Assembly (NCBI GenBank): GCA_964465945.1
Contig: CAYXMM010000002.1
Span: 248,001-312,000, forward strand
Source: JAJRPT01 sp964465945
GTDB taxonomy: Bacteria; Bacteroidota; Ignavibacteria; Kapaibacteriales; UBA2268
DNA length: 64,000 nt
Direction of reading: 5' to 3'
Shown here: piece by piece, positions 8,860 to 17,285 of the stretch
How positions within the stretch are numbered: the stretch's first letter is position 1
How the letters are laid out: every line of letters starts with the position of its first letter
Notes under the pieces: generated by a model
Told to the model about the DNA's origin: nothing
The model's database searches: none
Seen by the model: the letters and a program-made list of their open reading frames with translations, nothing else
Translations under genes and position numbers: made by a program

Positions 8860-11115
8860 TTACTTAGCTACCACAACACTTTTAGAATATGTTTCTTTTC
8901 CAACATTTATTTTAACAAAATAAATTCCGTTTTGTTCTTTACTTGTATCCCAAACGATCTTATAGTTTCTATTTGAAGAATCACTAATTAAACTAAAATT
9001 ATTTTCAACTTTAACTTTTTCTCCTTGTAAATTATAAATTACTATATTATTCTCATCAATCATAATATTATCATTTGCGGTAAACTCAATAATAACAGAT
9101 TGATTTGTTGGTTGAGGATAAGCTGAATTAAATTTTATTATACCTTCTTTAACTGATAAATTTGGGTTATATTCAATTCCAAAATCTGATAAATTTGCTT
9201 TAAGCGATGGACCATTTCTTCTTGTGAAAGCGAAAATTTTGTCTTTGTATATTTTAAAATTATCATAGCCATAAATGAGTGGTCCAACATAGTCAGTAGT
9301 TCCATTAATGTTTTCCCAATTCAAATTAAAATAATTTGCCCGTGACAAATACATTCCACTATGATCTGAAAATTGAGTAAAAACGTTATTTTGGTAACGT
9401 TCTACTCGATTTAATCCTTTAATATTATATAGTATTATATATTGGTTTTTTACTTCACTTGGAGTATATATTTTATCTGGGGTTATTAGGATTAATTTTC
9501 CATCTATTACATCAATATCATTCACAACCATGTTCAAAGGATAAATAACTTTATCCCAAGTTTCTCCATTATCTGTCGATGAAAAGATTCCAGAAGATTT
9601 ATTCGAACCAAAAACAAATATCTTGTCATTTATTTTTTTTATTCTAGTAAAATATCTACTATTAACATCAGTTCCATCACTAAATAGTTTGATATAGTTA
9701 AAAGATTTATTAAAATTTTTTGAAATATTAATACCTGCATAATCAGCTTTTAATATTGAATTATTTTCTAAAATCATCATGTCGTATAAATTTGAAGCAA
9801 GTCTATATGTAAACCAAGTTTTTCCATAATCTTCAGAAATAAAAAAATAAGCATAAGTATCTACACTTACAACTACAACCAAATTATCATTTTTTGCAAT
9901 TTTATATGCGTCGGTATTATATTCTTTTAACTTATCATTTAAAGTTGTCATTGGTTCAAAAGTCTCACCAAAATCAGGTGAAAAATGAACCCCATTGCTT
10001 TTAGTTACTATATAAGTAGTGTCTGATTCTATAATCTCACTATATTGCTCATCAAAAACGCTAATAGGAAACTTTTTAAATTCATTTTCACTTATATTTT
10101 TCCTATAAATCCCATTTTTCCCATAAATGAATATATCGTTTTTACTTGCAAAAACTTCTGCTATATCTAATTGAATATTTTCAATTTTAGTCCATTCTCC
10201 TTGTTTCTCATTACCTAATTTTGCTTTAAATACATCACCAGAAAAAGTAGCAACATAAATTTCTCCATCGAAAATTGCAAGAGAACGTATATAACCAATG
10301 GTTTCAGGAAATACTATTTTATCCCAATCTGCTCCATAGTTTGAAGAAAAAAACAAAAATCTATTTTCGATTCCATTTTGTCCTTTTTTATCTGGAGTAA
10401 AATAGTAGTAATTATTAGAAATTTTTATATCTAAAAGTCTCTTAAAGTCATCTGGATTTTCAAATGGAATTTCATTCCAACTTGTACCATTATCAGTTGA
10501 ACGTAATAATGCGAATCTTTTTTCTTCTAAACCTGTATATTTTAATATGGTATCACCTTGAAAGCAAATTAAGTTACCCATAGTTCCTTTAATATCAGGC
10601 AAATTATGAGGGGGAAGTTCCTCCCAAGTCAATCCCTTATCTGTTGATTTTTTTAAATATCTATTTTTATTTGGAGGACCAGTAGCAGAATAAAAATTAC
10701 CCTCATTATCTTTATAGATATTCTCAAAACTTATATCTCTATATTCATCTTTAATTATTTGCCAAGTTTCTCCCCAATCATTTGATATAAACAACCCGCC
10801 GTCATTATTACCTATTATGCCTGTAGCTGATTCAACACCACTAACAGAAAAAGCAAAATATATTTTTCCATTATCTATTAAAACTCCTTCTGGTCCAAAT
10901 GGCGATTTTCCAACATTAACATAATATTTTGTTTTCCAAGTTTTTCCATTATCATTACTTACAATTATGCTTAAAGTCCCTAAAGTTGCAACTATATTTT
11001 CCCCCTCAGCATATAAATGTGTAATAAAAAATTCATTTGTTTTTAACCCAAAATTCTGCCATTGAGAGAATGAAGGTATTATGCTTATAATCATTAAAAG
11101 TATAATTGTTTTCAT
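8860..11115 (-). CDS. Secreted BNR-repeat protein with T9SS type A sorting domain
   Basis: 751 residues with a signal peptide (about 1-17). The body has many sortilin/BNR-like Asp-box repeats: SNDNGKTW, SNDWGETW, STDKGLTW, STDNGTSW, SEDYGKTW and SSTDNGETW. These predict a beta-propeller of the kind found in surface glycan- or protein-binding modules. The C-terminus from about 665 is a Por secretion tail with YPQPTNQSVI and NGIYFVKI. It resembles the cargo protein at 2568-4769 in design, though not obviously in sequence. No catalytic residues are recognisable. It is transcribed leftward after the Cys-rich gene but separated from it by a hairpin. Confidence 0.85.
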   Translation of the reverse strand: MKTIILLMIISIIPSFSQWQNFGLKTNEFFITHLYAEGENIVATLGTLSIIVSNDNGKTWKTKYYVNVGKSPFGPEGVLIDNGKIYFAFSVSGVESATGIIGNNDGGLFISNDWGETWQIIKDEYRDISFENIYKDNEGNFYSATGPPNKNRYLKKSTDKGLTWEELPPHNLPDIKGTMGNLICFQGDTILKYTGLEEKRFALLRSTDNGTSWNEIPFENPDDFKRLLDIKISNNYYYFTPDKKGQNGIENRFLFFSSNYGADWDKIVFPETIGYIRSLAIFDGEIYVATFSGDVFKAKLGNEKQGEWTKIENIQLDIAEVFASKNDIFIYGKNGIYRKNISENEFKKFPISVFDEQYSEIIESDTTYIVTKSNGVHFSPDFGETFEPMTTLNDKLKEYNTDAYKIAKNDNLVVVVSVDTYAYFFISEDYGKTWFTYRLASNLYDMMILENNSILKADYAGINISKNFNKSFNYIKLFSDGTDVNSRYFTRIKKINDKIFVFGSNKSSGIFSSTDNGETWDKVIYPLNMVVNDIDVIDGKLILITPDKIYTPSEVKNQYIILYNIKGLNRVERYQNNVFTQFSDHSGMYLSRANYFNLNWENINGTTDYVGPLIYGYDNFKIYKDKIFAFTRRNGPSLKANLSDFGIEYNPNLSVKEGIIKFNSAYPQPTNQSVIIEFTANDNIMIDENNIVIYNLQGEKVKVENNFSLISDSSNRNYKIVWDTSKEQNGIYFVKINVGKETYSKSVVVAK

Positions 11116-11141
11116 TATTGCTCCTTTTTTAGTTTAAAATT

Positions 11142-11162
11142 GGGGCTATTTTTATTAGCCCC
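11142..11162 (-). terminator. Hairpin terminator after the Cys-rich secreted gene
   Basis: A 7-bp G/C-rich stem (GGGGCTA / TAGCCCC) lies 17 bp beyond the stop of the minus-strand gene at 11179. The T tract on the minus strand is weak, so it may also attenuate transcription into the next gene. Confidence 0.55.
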
Positions 11163-11178
11163 ATTGTAATAAAAAAAA

Positions 11179-11925
11179 TCAATTTGAACAAGGGTAATAT
11201 GGATAAATATAGCATTCGCCAGGTGCTAATTCCTCAAACCATTGTTTTTCGCAATCAGTTCCACTATGTGTTGTATAAGTTTCTTTTTTTATAATTATTG
11301 TATTATTTTCTTGACAATATTCAACTATTCTTTCACAGTATGAACTACCTTCACAAGCAGTAACAAATGGGATTTGTTCATTATTAACAATCATCCATTC
11401 ATTTTTCCAACATTTTGAATAAAACCAAACATGAGTAAATGGACTATAACAATCATAACCTGGACCAGGTTGAGGTCCAGGGCAGAGTGAATTCCAAATA
11501 AATTGTGGATTGTTTACTAAGAATTCAGTTGCTTGGTGAATTAAATCACCTGGGTTTATAGGAGCACAATTTTGTCCTGGTAGAGGGCTTATTCTTTTAA
11601 CATAAGTGGTTCCAGGATGTGAAACTAAACATTTATGACACATTTCAACTTTATATTGACAACCACCTAAAGTAATTATAATACTATGATAATTACCAAC
11701 TGCACAAATTATAGTTGAATCTGCTTGATTAAGTGTATCAAGATAGCAAGGTTGACTACATAAAGGTGTTGGAGGAGGACAATGCTGATTACCATTTATG
11801 ACTCTATGGCAAATAGTTCCAGGAACACAATCTAAATCGCAATGGGCATTTACATCAGATGCGTTGAATAATAAAAATGTTAGAACTAAAATTTTTATTA
11901 TTATTATTTTTAAAAATATTTTCAT
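11179..11925 (-). CDS. Cysteine-rich secreted hypothetical protein
   Basis: 248 residues with a long hydrophobic signal peptide (1-27, cleavage near VNAHC). The mature protein has about twenty cysteines, several in CxxxxxC or CxxC spacing (CDLDC, CHKC, YCERIVEYC), and many prolines and aromatics. This pattern suggests a disulfide-stabilised extracellular protein. I do not recognise the family. There is no T9SS tail. It is upstream of, and in the same direction as, the BNR/T9SS protein. Confidence 0.7.
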   Translation of the reverse strand: MKIFLKIIIIKILVLTFLLFNASDVNAHCDLDCVPGTICHRVINGNQHCPPPTPLCSQPCYLDTLNQADSTIICAVGNYHSIIITLGGCQYKVEMCHKCLVSHPGTTYVKRISPLPGQNCAPINPGDLIHQATEFLVNNPQFIWNSLCPGPQPGPGYDCYSPFTHVWFYSKCWKNEWMIVNNEQIPFVTACEGSSYCERIVEYCQENNTIIIKKETYTTHSGTDCEKQWFEELAPGECYIYPYYPCSN

Positions 11926-12107
11926 TATTTTTCTCTATTAGTTTATAAAAAAGTTATTTAGTTAACATACATTGGCATTAAAGATTTTGATTACAAAGAA
12001 CTTATACGCCTATATTTTTGTTTAACTAAATTGTAGAAAAAATTTGTTTGAAATAATTCTGAAAATAAAAATAAAATTTTGTTCTGTTTGGAGAATAGAA
12101 AAGTCGC

Positions 12108-12317
12108 ACGAGCTGACGAGCTGACGAGCTGACGAGCTGACGAGCTGACGAGCTGACGAGCTNNNNNNNNNNNNNNNNNNNNNNNNNNNNNNNNNNNNNN
12201 NNNNNNNNNNNNNNNNNNNNNNNNNNNNNNNNNNNNNNNNNNNNNNNNNNNNNNNNNNNNNNACGAGCTGACGAGCTGACGAGCTGACGAGCTGACGAGC
12301 TGACGAGCTGACGAGCT
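12108..12317. repeat. 8-bp tandem repeat (ACGAGCTG)n split by a 100-N assembly gap
   Basis: ACGAGCTG is repeated without variation from 12108 to 12162, followed by exactly 100 N (12163-12262). The same repeat continues in 12263-12317. The gap is therefore of unknown size and falls within the array. The unit is 62% G+C in a strongly AT-rich region. Confidence 0.95.
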
Positions 12318-12445
12318 TATTATAATTAATATATAGTTAAAAATAAACATTATTTACTATTATAAATTTATAATTTCCAAGTTACGACAAATAATAATAA
12401 CAAACAAAAAATTATAAAAAAATAACATATTTTTTAATTATTCTT

Positions 12446-12471
12446 TAATTTTGAATATGTAAATATTCAAA
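12446..12471 (+). promoter_or_regulatory. CDF promoter with overlapping palindromic operator (ArsR/SmtB-like)
   Basis: TAATTTTG (12446-12453) fits the -7 consensus TAnnTTTG. A perfect dyad with 9-bp arms overlaps it: TTTGAATAT (12450-12458), spacer GTAA, ATATTCAAA (12463-12471). TGAA...TTCA dyads of this type are typical of ArsR/SmtB metal repressors, which fits a metal-efflux gene starting at 12478. The regulator gene is not in the window. Confidence 0.5.
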
Positions 12472-12477
12472 TCAAAA

Positions 12478-13350
12478 ATGTCGCTAAAAGAAACTGCCAT
12501 AAGAACTACATACTTTAGTATAATTACTAATTTATGTCTTGCTATGATTAAATTTATAACCGGGATACTCGGTAATTCTTATGCCTTGATTGCCGATGCA
12601 ATTGAATCAACCACCGATGTCTTTGCGTCTATTCTTATTTTGCTTGGCTTAAAGTATGCAAACCGTCCTGCAGATAAAAATCATCCTTATGGGCATGGTC
12701 GAATTGAACCACTTATAACATTTGTTGTAGTAGGGTTTTTAATAACCTCAGCCACAATAATCGCTTATGAAAGTATTCATAATATAAATACGCCTCATCA
12801 ACTCCCTAAAGGATGGACGCTAATTATACTTGGCGCAATTATTATTTGGAAAGAAATTTCATATCAAATAGTAATGAAAAAAAGCAAGGAGACTAATAGC
12901 ACTGCATTAAAAGCAGATGCCTGGCATCATAGAAGCGATGCCATTACCTCCGTTGCAGCATTTATTGGAATTTTAATAGCAGTAATTTTAGGCAAAGGAT
13001 ATGAAAACGCGGATGATTGGGCGGCACTTTTAGCTTCATTTTTCATTTTATATAATAGTTATAAAATTTTCCGACCTGCACTTGGCGAAATTATGGACGA
13101 GCATAATTATGATGACTTAGTTTTGAAAATTAGAAATATCTCTAAGCAAGTTGAAGGAGTAATTGATACCGAGAAGTGCTTTGTAAGAAAGTCTGGTCTT
13201 GAATATTTAGTAGATTTGCATGTCATAGTCGAAGGAAAAATTAGCGTAAGCCAAGGACATAAAATCGCTCATAATTTAAAAGATACCTTAATATTAAAAA
13301 TTCCTCAAATAAACAACGTTCTTATTCATATAGAACCAAACGAAAACTAA
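12478..13350 (+). CDS. Cation diffusion facilitator (CDF) family transporter
   Basis: 290 residues. CDF proteins export divalent metals (Zn, Fe, Mn, Co or Cd) from the cytoplasm in exchange for protons. About six membrane helices fill residues 10-205. The transport-site motifs are present in TM2 (DAIESTTD) and TM5 (HHRSD), followed by the cytoplasmic ferredoxin-like domain (LVDLHVIVEG, LIHIEP). The length is normal. A His/Asp loop insert typical of zinc-specific members is not obvious, so the metal is open. The last 45 bp of the gene are duplicated at 13830-13874. Confidence 0.93.
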   Translation: MSLKETAIRTTYFSIITNLCLAMIKFITGILGNSYALIADAIESTTDVFASILILLGLKYANRPADKNHPYGHGRIEPLITFVVVGFLITSATIIAYESIHNINTPHQLPKGWTLIILGAIIIWKEISYQIVMKKSKETNSTALKADAWHHRSDAITSVAAFIGILIAVILGKGYENADDWAALLASFFILYNSYKIFRPALGEIMDEHNYDDLVLKIRNISKQVEGVIDTEKCFVRKSGLEYLVDLHVIVEGKISVSQGHKIAHNLKDTLILKIPQINNVLIHIEPNEN

Positions 13351-13530
13351 TTTAATATTATTATATTTGCGATGCCGTTCCAAGCACCGTCTCAATCAAA
13401 ATTACGATTTATTATTTCAGAAATAAGGGCTACGACCTCAGGCAACACTAATTCAAATTTAACATCGTCTTTAATTTTATCAAGCGTAATGTTAATTTTT
13501 TTTTTAAATATATTATCAGGATTTTACATA

Positions 13531-13710
13531 ATGGATAAAGAATTAAATAAAAAAAATAAACCAGTATCTTTAAAAGAACGCTGGGAGAGTGATATAGAAA
13601 GTAGATATTATATGCTTAAAAATAACCCATTAGAAGTTCCACCAATAACACAAGAAGAAAGAGAACGCTACAAAAGAGAATTTAACATTACTTTTCCTGA
13701 CGATATATAA
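13531..13710 (+). CDS. Small hypothetical charged protein
   Basis: A 59-residue frame from the ATG at 13531, rich in Lys/Glu/Arg (SLKERWESDIESRYY, EERERYKREF). It is preceded by a weak AGGAT site. A longer frame opens at 13372, but its extra 53 residues are Ser/Thr-rich and look like an antisense shadow, so I prefer the shorter start. It lies in a rearranged patch between two copies of the CDF gene tail. Function unknown. Confidence 0.45.
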   Translation: MDKELNKKNKPVSLKERWESDIESRYYMLKNNPLEVPPITQEERERYKREFNITFPDDI

Positions 13711-13828
13711 GAGTTACATAGACAATTTTTGCGTTATTACCTCCCTTTTTATCCTTAATATCAAGCGACTTAATTAAAAAATTAGAGTTCGGTTTAAGTA
13801 TTATTTCCATTTCGTTATTATTACGCAT
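13688..13828 (-). pseudogene. Possible remnant of an ADP-ribosyltransferase C-terminus
   Basis: A 46-residue minus-strand frame reads NEMEIILKPNSNF, then LIKSLDI, then KIVYVTLI. This resembles the end of the ADP-ribosyltransferase fold, where a catalytic ExE (here EME) is followed by an I-L-x-P strand and a last beta strand. The rest of the domain is missing. The frame opens right where the duplicated CDF tail begins, so it looks like a truncated fragment. The match is short and by eye only. Confidence 0.35.
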
Positions 13829-13874
13829 TCAAATAAGCAACGTTCTTATTCATATAGAACCAAATGAATATTGA
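13827..13874 (+). pseudogene. Duplicated 3' end of the CDF transporter gene
   Basis: Positions 13830-13874 repeat the last 45 bp of the CDF gene (13306-13350) with a few changes. The translation is QISNVLIHIEPNEY then stop, against QINNVLIHIEPNEN then stop. Nothing upstream resembles the rest of the transporter, so this is a remnant and not a gene. Confidence 0.85.
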
Positions 13875-13901
13875 TAAAGTCATTTAATTAATTTTTTTTT
13901 T

Positions 13902-13946
13902 TAATTTTGTAGTCTGAATATTCAGTTTTAGATTAAACTGAATATT
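13902..13946 (+). promoter_or_regulatory. ClC promoter with perfect 12-bp dyad
   Basis: TAATTTTG (13902-13909) matches the -7 consensus. Just downstream, over the expected transcript start, lies a perfect dyad: AATATTCAGTTT (13917-13928), 6-bp spacer, AAACTGAATATT (13935-13946). A second palindrome CTGAATATTCAG overlaps its left arm. This placement suggests a repressor site for the ClC gene. The dyad differs from the RIC/CuA-oxidoreductase operator. Confidence 0.5.
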
Positions 13947-13978
13947 AATGAATTTCGGTCTCACAAATTAAAAGAAAA

Positions 13979-15847
13979 ATGCTAAACAAAGGAATACCAA
14001 TATCTATTTCGCTTAATCCTTCCCTTCAACGAGAAAGTATAACATCAAAAGAAAAGTATAATAAAAACAGAGTCTTAAGACTATCTTTATATGCCATAAT
14101 CGTCGCAATTTGTATAAGTTTTATTGCTAAAATATTAGTTGATTTGATAAACTTAATAACAAGTTTTTCATTTTATGGCTATTTTACAACTGAGCATATA
14201 GCACCAACAAATGATGTCTTTGGCTGGTTTGTAATTTTTATTCCTGCCATTGGTGGTGGTATTGTTGGACTAATGGCGTTATATGGTTCCAAAGCAATTA
14301 GGGGACATGGTATTCCTGAAGCTATGGAGCAAATTTTAACGAATCAAAGTAAAATTAAACCATCAATTACTTTTCTAAAACCACTTTCATCAGCTATATC
14401 AATTGGAACAGGTGGTCCTTTTGGGGCAGAGGGACCAATTATCGCAACAGGTGGAGCGCTTGGCTCTACATTAGGTCAAATTTTACAAATCACCCCAAAT
14501 GAAAGAAAAATACTTTTAGCATCAGGTGCAACGGCAGGTATGGCAGCGATATTTAGTGCGCCCGTAGCTTCGATTTTATTAGCAATAGAATTATTATTAT
14601 TCGAGTTTTCAGCAAGGTCATTCATTCCAGTCGCATTAGCATGTGTTACAGGAGCAGCAGGTCATCATTTATTATTTGGAAATGAAGTTGTATTTCCAAT
14701 GACAATGAATTTAGGTGCCGTCCAAAATTCAGCGCTATTATTTTACAGCATTATGGGTATTGCGATGGGACTTGTGGCAATAGCCACAACAAAGATAGTT
14801 TATTGGATTGAAGATATGTTCGAAAAAATTCCAATTCATTGGGCATTTTATCCTGCTATTGGTGGTCTAATAGTTGGAATTGTTGGATTTTATGAGCCAA
14901 AAACGTTCGGCGTAGGTTATGATAATATTACGGATATTCTTTCTGGGTCATTACCCATTCAAATAGTAGCATCTCTTTGTGCTTTAAAATTTATATCTTG
15001 GGCTATTGCCTTAGGTAGTGGAACATCAGGCGGGACATTAGCTCCTTTGCTTACAATAGGTGGTGGCATTGGATTACTATTTGGAAGTGTTGGAATATAT
15101 TGGTTTCCAGAGGCAGGTATATCATTGCCGTTATCTGCATTAGTTGGGATGTCAGCAATGTTTGCAGGCGCTTCAAGAGCATTTTTAACTTCAATTGTTT
15201 TCGCTTTAGAAACTACAGGGCAAGAAAATGCCTTATTACCATTACTTGCTACTTGCACCTCGGCTTACTTTGTGTCGTATTTTCTTATGAATAACACAAT
15301 TATGACAGAAAAAATTGCTAGAAGAGGAGTTTATACCCCAAGTTCTTATGAACCAGATATATTAGAAAAAACAAAAGTCAAACAAGTAGCAAACGAAAGC
15401 GGAATTGTAATAAGCAGTGATATGAAAATTGAGGAAGTTAGAAGCTGGTTAGAACAGGAAACTGATTTGAGAAGTAATTACTTCATAATTGCAGATGGTG
15501 ACGGTGAATATATCGGACTTTTGAGTTCAACTTCGCTTTTTAGTTCACATCAAGATGCTGACAAAGAAGTAGGCGAACTCGTTAAGCGTAAAAACCTTTC
15601 AATCAGCCCAGAAGATACTCTAAAATTAGCAGTTGAAACAATGGCTAAAGAAAATGTTGATTTGTTACCAATTATTCAAGATAAAGAAATTCTTGGTATT
15701 CTTACACATCAAAATGTTTTAAGTATTTATAAAGAAGGTATTAATGATAATGAAAATAAGCAATCTCATATTTCGTTAAGTAAACAAGGAATGAAAATTC
15801 TCGTTCAAGGGCAAAAATTAATTTCAATTATGAAAATAAAAAAATAA
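13979..15847 (+). CDS. ClC family chloride channel/antiporter with CBS domains
   Basis: 622 residues. The first ~440 form the ClC membrane domain: GHGIPE (109-114, the GSGIP-equivalent with His for Ser), GPFGAEGP (146-153, the GREGP-equivalent; gating Glu151 retained, Arg changed to Ala) and GSGTSGGTLAP (GxFxP-equivalent). A C-terminal pair of CBS domains (about 465-600) probably senses nucleotides. It may be a Cl-/H+ exchanger, a channel or a fluoride-type relative; the filter changes prevent certainty. It has its own promoter and dyad. No ribosome site stronger than AAAAGAAAA is visible. Confidence 0.9.
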   Translation: MLNKGIPISISLNPSLQRESITSKEKYNKNRVLRLSLYAIIVAICISFIAKILVDLINLITSFSFYGYFTTEHIAPTNDVFGWFVIFIPAIGGGIVGLMALYGSKAIRGHGIPEAMEQILTNQSKIKPSITFLKPLSSAISIGTGGPFGAEGPIIATGGALGSTLGQILQITPNERKILLASGATAGMAAIFSAPVASILLAIELLLFEFSARSFIPVALACVTGAAGHHLLFGNEVVFPMTMNLGAVQNSALLFYSIMGIAMGLVAIATTKIVYWIEDMFEKIPIHWAFYPAIGGLIVGIVGFYEPKTFGVGYDNITDILSGSLPIQIVASLCALKFISWAIALGSGTSGGTLAPLLTIGGGIGLLFGSVGIYWFPEAGISLPLSALVGMSAMFAGASRAFLTSIVFALETTGQENALLPLLATCTSAYFVSYFLMNNTIMTEKIARRGVYTPSSYEPDILEKTKVKQVANESGIVISSDMKIEEVRSWLEQETDLRSNYFIIADGDGEYIGLLSSTSLFSSHQDADKEVGELVKRKNLSISPEDTLKLAVETMAKENVDLLPIIQDKEILGILTHQNVLSIYKEGINDNENKQSHISLSKQGMKILVQGQKLISIMKIKK

Positions 15848-15911
15848 TTTTCTGTATAAAATAAATATACTATATTTTATTAGACTTAACTATTAAATAA
15901 ATAATGTTTAA

Positions 15912-15960
15912 AAATAAAAGTAAATAAATACTTTTATTTAAAAATAATTTCTTAATTTTG
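15912..15960 (+). promoter_or_regulatory. Operator/promoter of the RIC operon, shared with the CuA oxidoreductase operon
   Basis: A perfect dyad with 11-bp arms, AAATAAAAGTA (15912-15922) and TACTTTTATTT (15929-15939), has a 6-bp spacer. TAATTTTG (15953-15960) follows as the -7 element. The core (10-bp arms plus spacer) matches the site at 27815-27840 at 24 of 26 positions. The position just upstream of -7 could suit an activator or a repressor overlapping the -33 region. Confidence 0.65.
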
Positions 15961-15997
15961 ATTTAGAAATTTTTTTTATTTAAAGAAAGAATAAAAT

Positions 15998-17212
15998 ATG
16001 AGCACAGTTACAGAAAACATATTGAATGTAACCTTGATTGAACCAAGATTTAAACATTCTACAATTTTCGCTGAGTTTGACAAACTAAAAGGTGGCGAAG
16101 ATTTAATAATACACAACGACCACGACCCAAAACCACTATACTACCAATTACTGAACGACAAAGGGGAGACTTTCTCTTGGGAATATTTAGAGCAAGGTCC
16201 AGAATGGTGGAAAATTAAAATTAGTAAAAATAAAACTGATGCCGACAAAGATATAAATACAACTAATGACGAAAATATACTAAACGTAACTCTACTTGAG
16301 CCAAGAAGAAAGCACCCAACTATTTTCGAACATTTTGATGCTTTACAAGGTGGAGAAAGTTTTATTATTCTAAACGACCACAATCCTAAGCCATTATATT
16401 ATCAAATGCTTGGTGAAAGAGGAAATATATTCAAATGGGAGTACTTAGAACAAGGTCCAGAATGGTGGAGAATTAAAATTACAAAGAATAAAGAAGGTGA
16501 ATCAAATGAAACACTTGGCGAAATAGCAACAAAAGACTTAAGAAAAGCACAAATATTTAAAAAATATGGACTTGATTTCTGCTGTGGTGGTAAGAAAACT
16601 ATTAAAGAAGCTTGCGAAGAAAAAGGGATTGATTCCAAACAGGTTGAACAAGAATTAGAAAAAGCTAACGGCTCATACAATGCAAGACCTCTTCCTTATA
16701 ATGACTGGAGTATTGACTTCCTTGCCGATTATATTATAAACACACATCATTCATACTTAAACAAAGTTCTACCTGATATTCGCAGTTATGCAGCAAAAGT
16801 TTATCAAGTTCATGGAGCAAACCACCCTGAATTAGAACAAGTCCATAAACTTGTTGAAGCAGTCGGAAATGAGTTAGTAGAACACATGAAAGAAGAAGAA
16901 GACTTATACTTCCCATACATCAAACATTTAGTTTCAGTCAAGAAAAGTGCAATGTTTTATAAAAAACCATCATTCGGTTCAATTCATGATACATTTGAGA
17001 AAATTGAAAATGAACACAAGTCTGTTGGCGAAAAGTTAGAGCAAATTAGAGAAATAACAAATAATTATACTCTACCGAGCGATGCCTGCGCAAGTTATAC
17101 TTTACTTTTCAAAATGTTAGACGAAGTGGAAGACGATGTGCATACACACATACACTTAGAGAATAATATTTTATTCCCAAAAGCTGTTGATTTAGAAAGA
17201 AGTTGTTATTAA
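15998..17212 (+). CDS. RIC-type iron-sulfur repair di-iron protein fused to two DUF2249 domains
   Basis: 404 residues. Two near-identical DUF2249 domains (about 6-79 and 92-165), each with DH(D/N)PKPLYYQ and EYLEQGPEWW, precede a ScdA_N/DUF542 domain (about 170-215, DFCCGGKKT). A hemerythrin-like di-iron domain follows (about 225-400), with histidines in THHSYL, HGANHPEL, EHMKEEE, ENEHKS and HTHIHLENN. RIC/ScdA/YtfE proteins repair Fe-S clusters damaged by nitric oxide or oxidative stress. DUF2249 proteins accompany denitrification genes. It is the first gene of a six-gene operon ending with an Rrf2 regulator. The domain duplication is unusual. Confidence 0.9.
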   Translation: MSTVTENILNVTLIEPRFKHSTIFAEFDKLKGGEDLIIHNDHDPKPLYYQLLNDKGETFSWEYLEQGPEWWKIKISKNKTDADKDINTTNDENILNVTLLEPRRKHPTIFEHFDALQGGESFIILNDHNPKPLYYQMLGERGNIFKWEYLEQGPEWWRIKITKNKEGESNETLGEIATKDLRKAQIFKKYGLDFCCGGKKTIKEACEEKGIDSKQVEQELEKANGSYNARPLPYNDWSIDFLADYIINTHHSYLNKVLPDIRSYAAKVYQVHGANHPELEQVHKLVEAVGNELVEHMKEEEDLYFPYIKHLVSVKKSAMFYKKPSFGSIHDTFEKIENEHKSVGEKLEQIREITNNYTLPSDACASYTLLFKMLDEVEDDVHTHIHLENNILFPKAVDLERSCY

Positions 17213-17224
17213 TTAATCTAAAAT

Positions 17225-17262
17225 TTGGTTAGTAGGTTATTAACTATAAATCTACTAACCAA
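17225..17262 (+). terminator. Intra-operon hairpin between RIC and cupin genes
   Basis: An 11-bp perfect stem (TTGGTTAGTAG / CTACTAACCAA) lies 13 bp after the RIC stop. It lacks a T tract, so partial termination or mRNA processing that favours the first gene is more likely than full termination. Confidence 0.5.
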
Positions 17263-17285
17263 GTTAATATAAGCGAGAAATTAAA

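Larger units (their letters stand above)
11926..12477. other. 552-bp intergenic region with tandem repeat, assembly gap and CDF promoter
   Basis: No credible gene lies here. It contains an 8-bp tandem repeat interrupted by N's (12108-12317) and the promoter/operator of the CDF gene (12446-12471). The open frame across the repeat on the minus strand is only the repeat read as a repeated 8-residue unit. Confidence 0.8.

Noticed and set aside
12108..12317. Possible CRISPR-like array
   Set aside because: The units are directly abutting 8-mers with no spacers and no cas genes nearby. The same applies to the 15-bp array at 45360.
11991..12350. Minus-strand open frame across the 8-bp repeat and N gap
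   Set aside because: It only reads the repeat as a repeated SARQLVSS-like unit and depends on 100 unknown bases. No start signal or conserved domain.
13372..13530. N-terminal extension of the small gene at 13531
   Set aside because: It is Ser/Thr-rich and looks like the antisense of a coding-like minus strand frame; no ribosome site precedes it.
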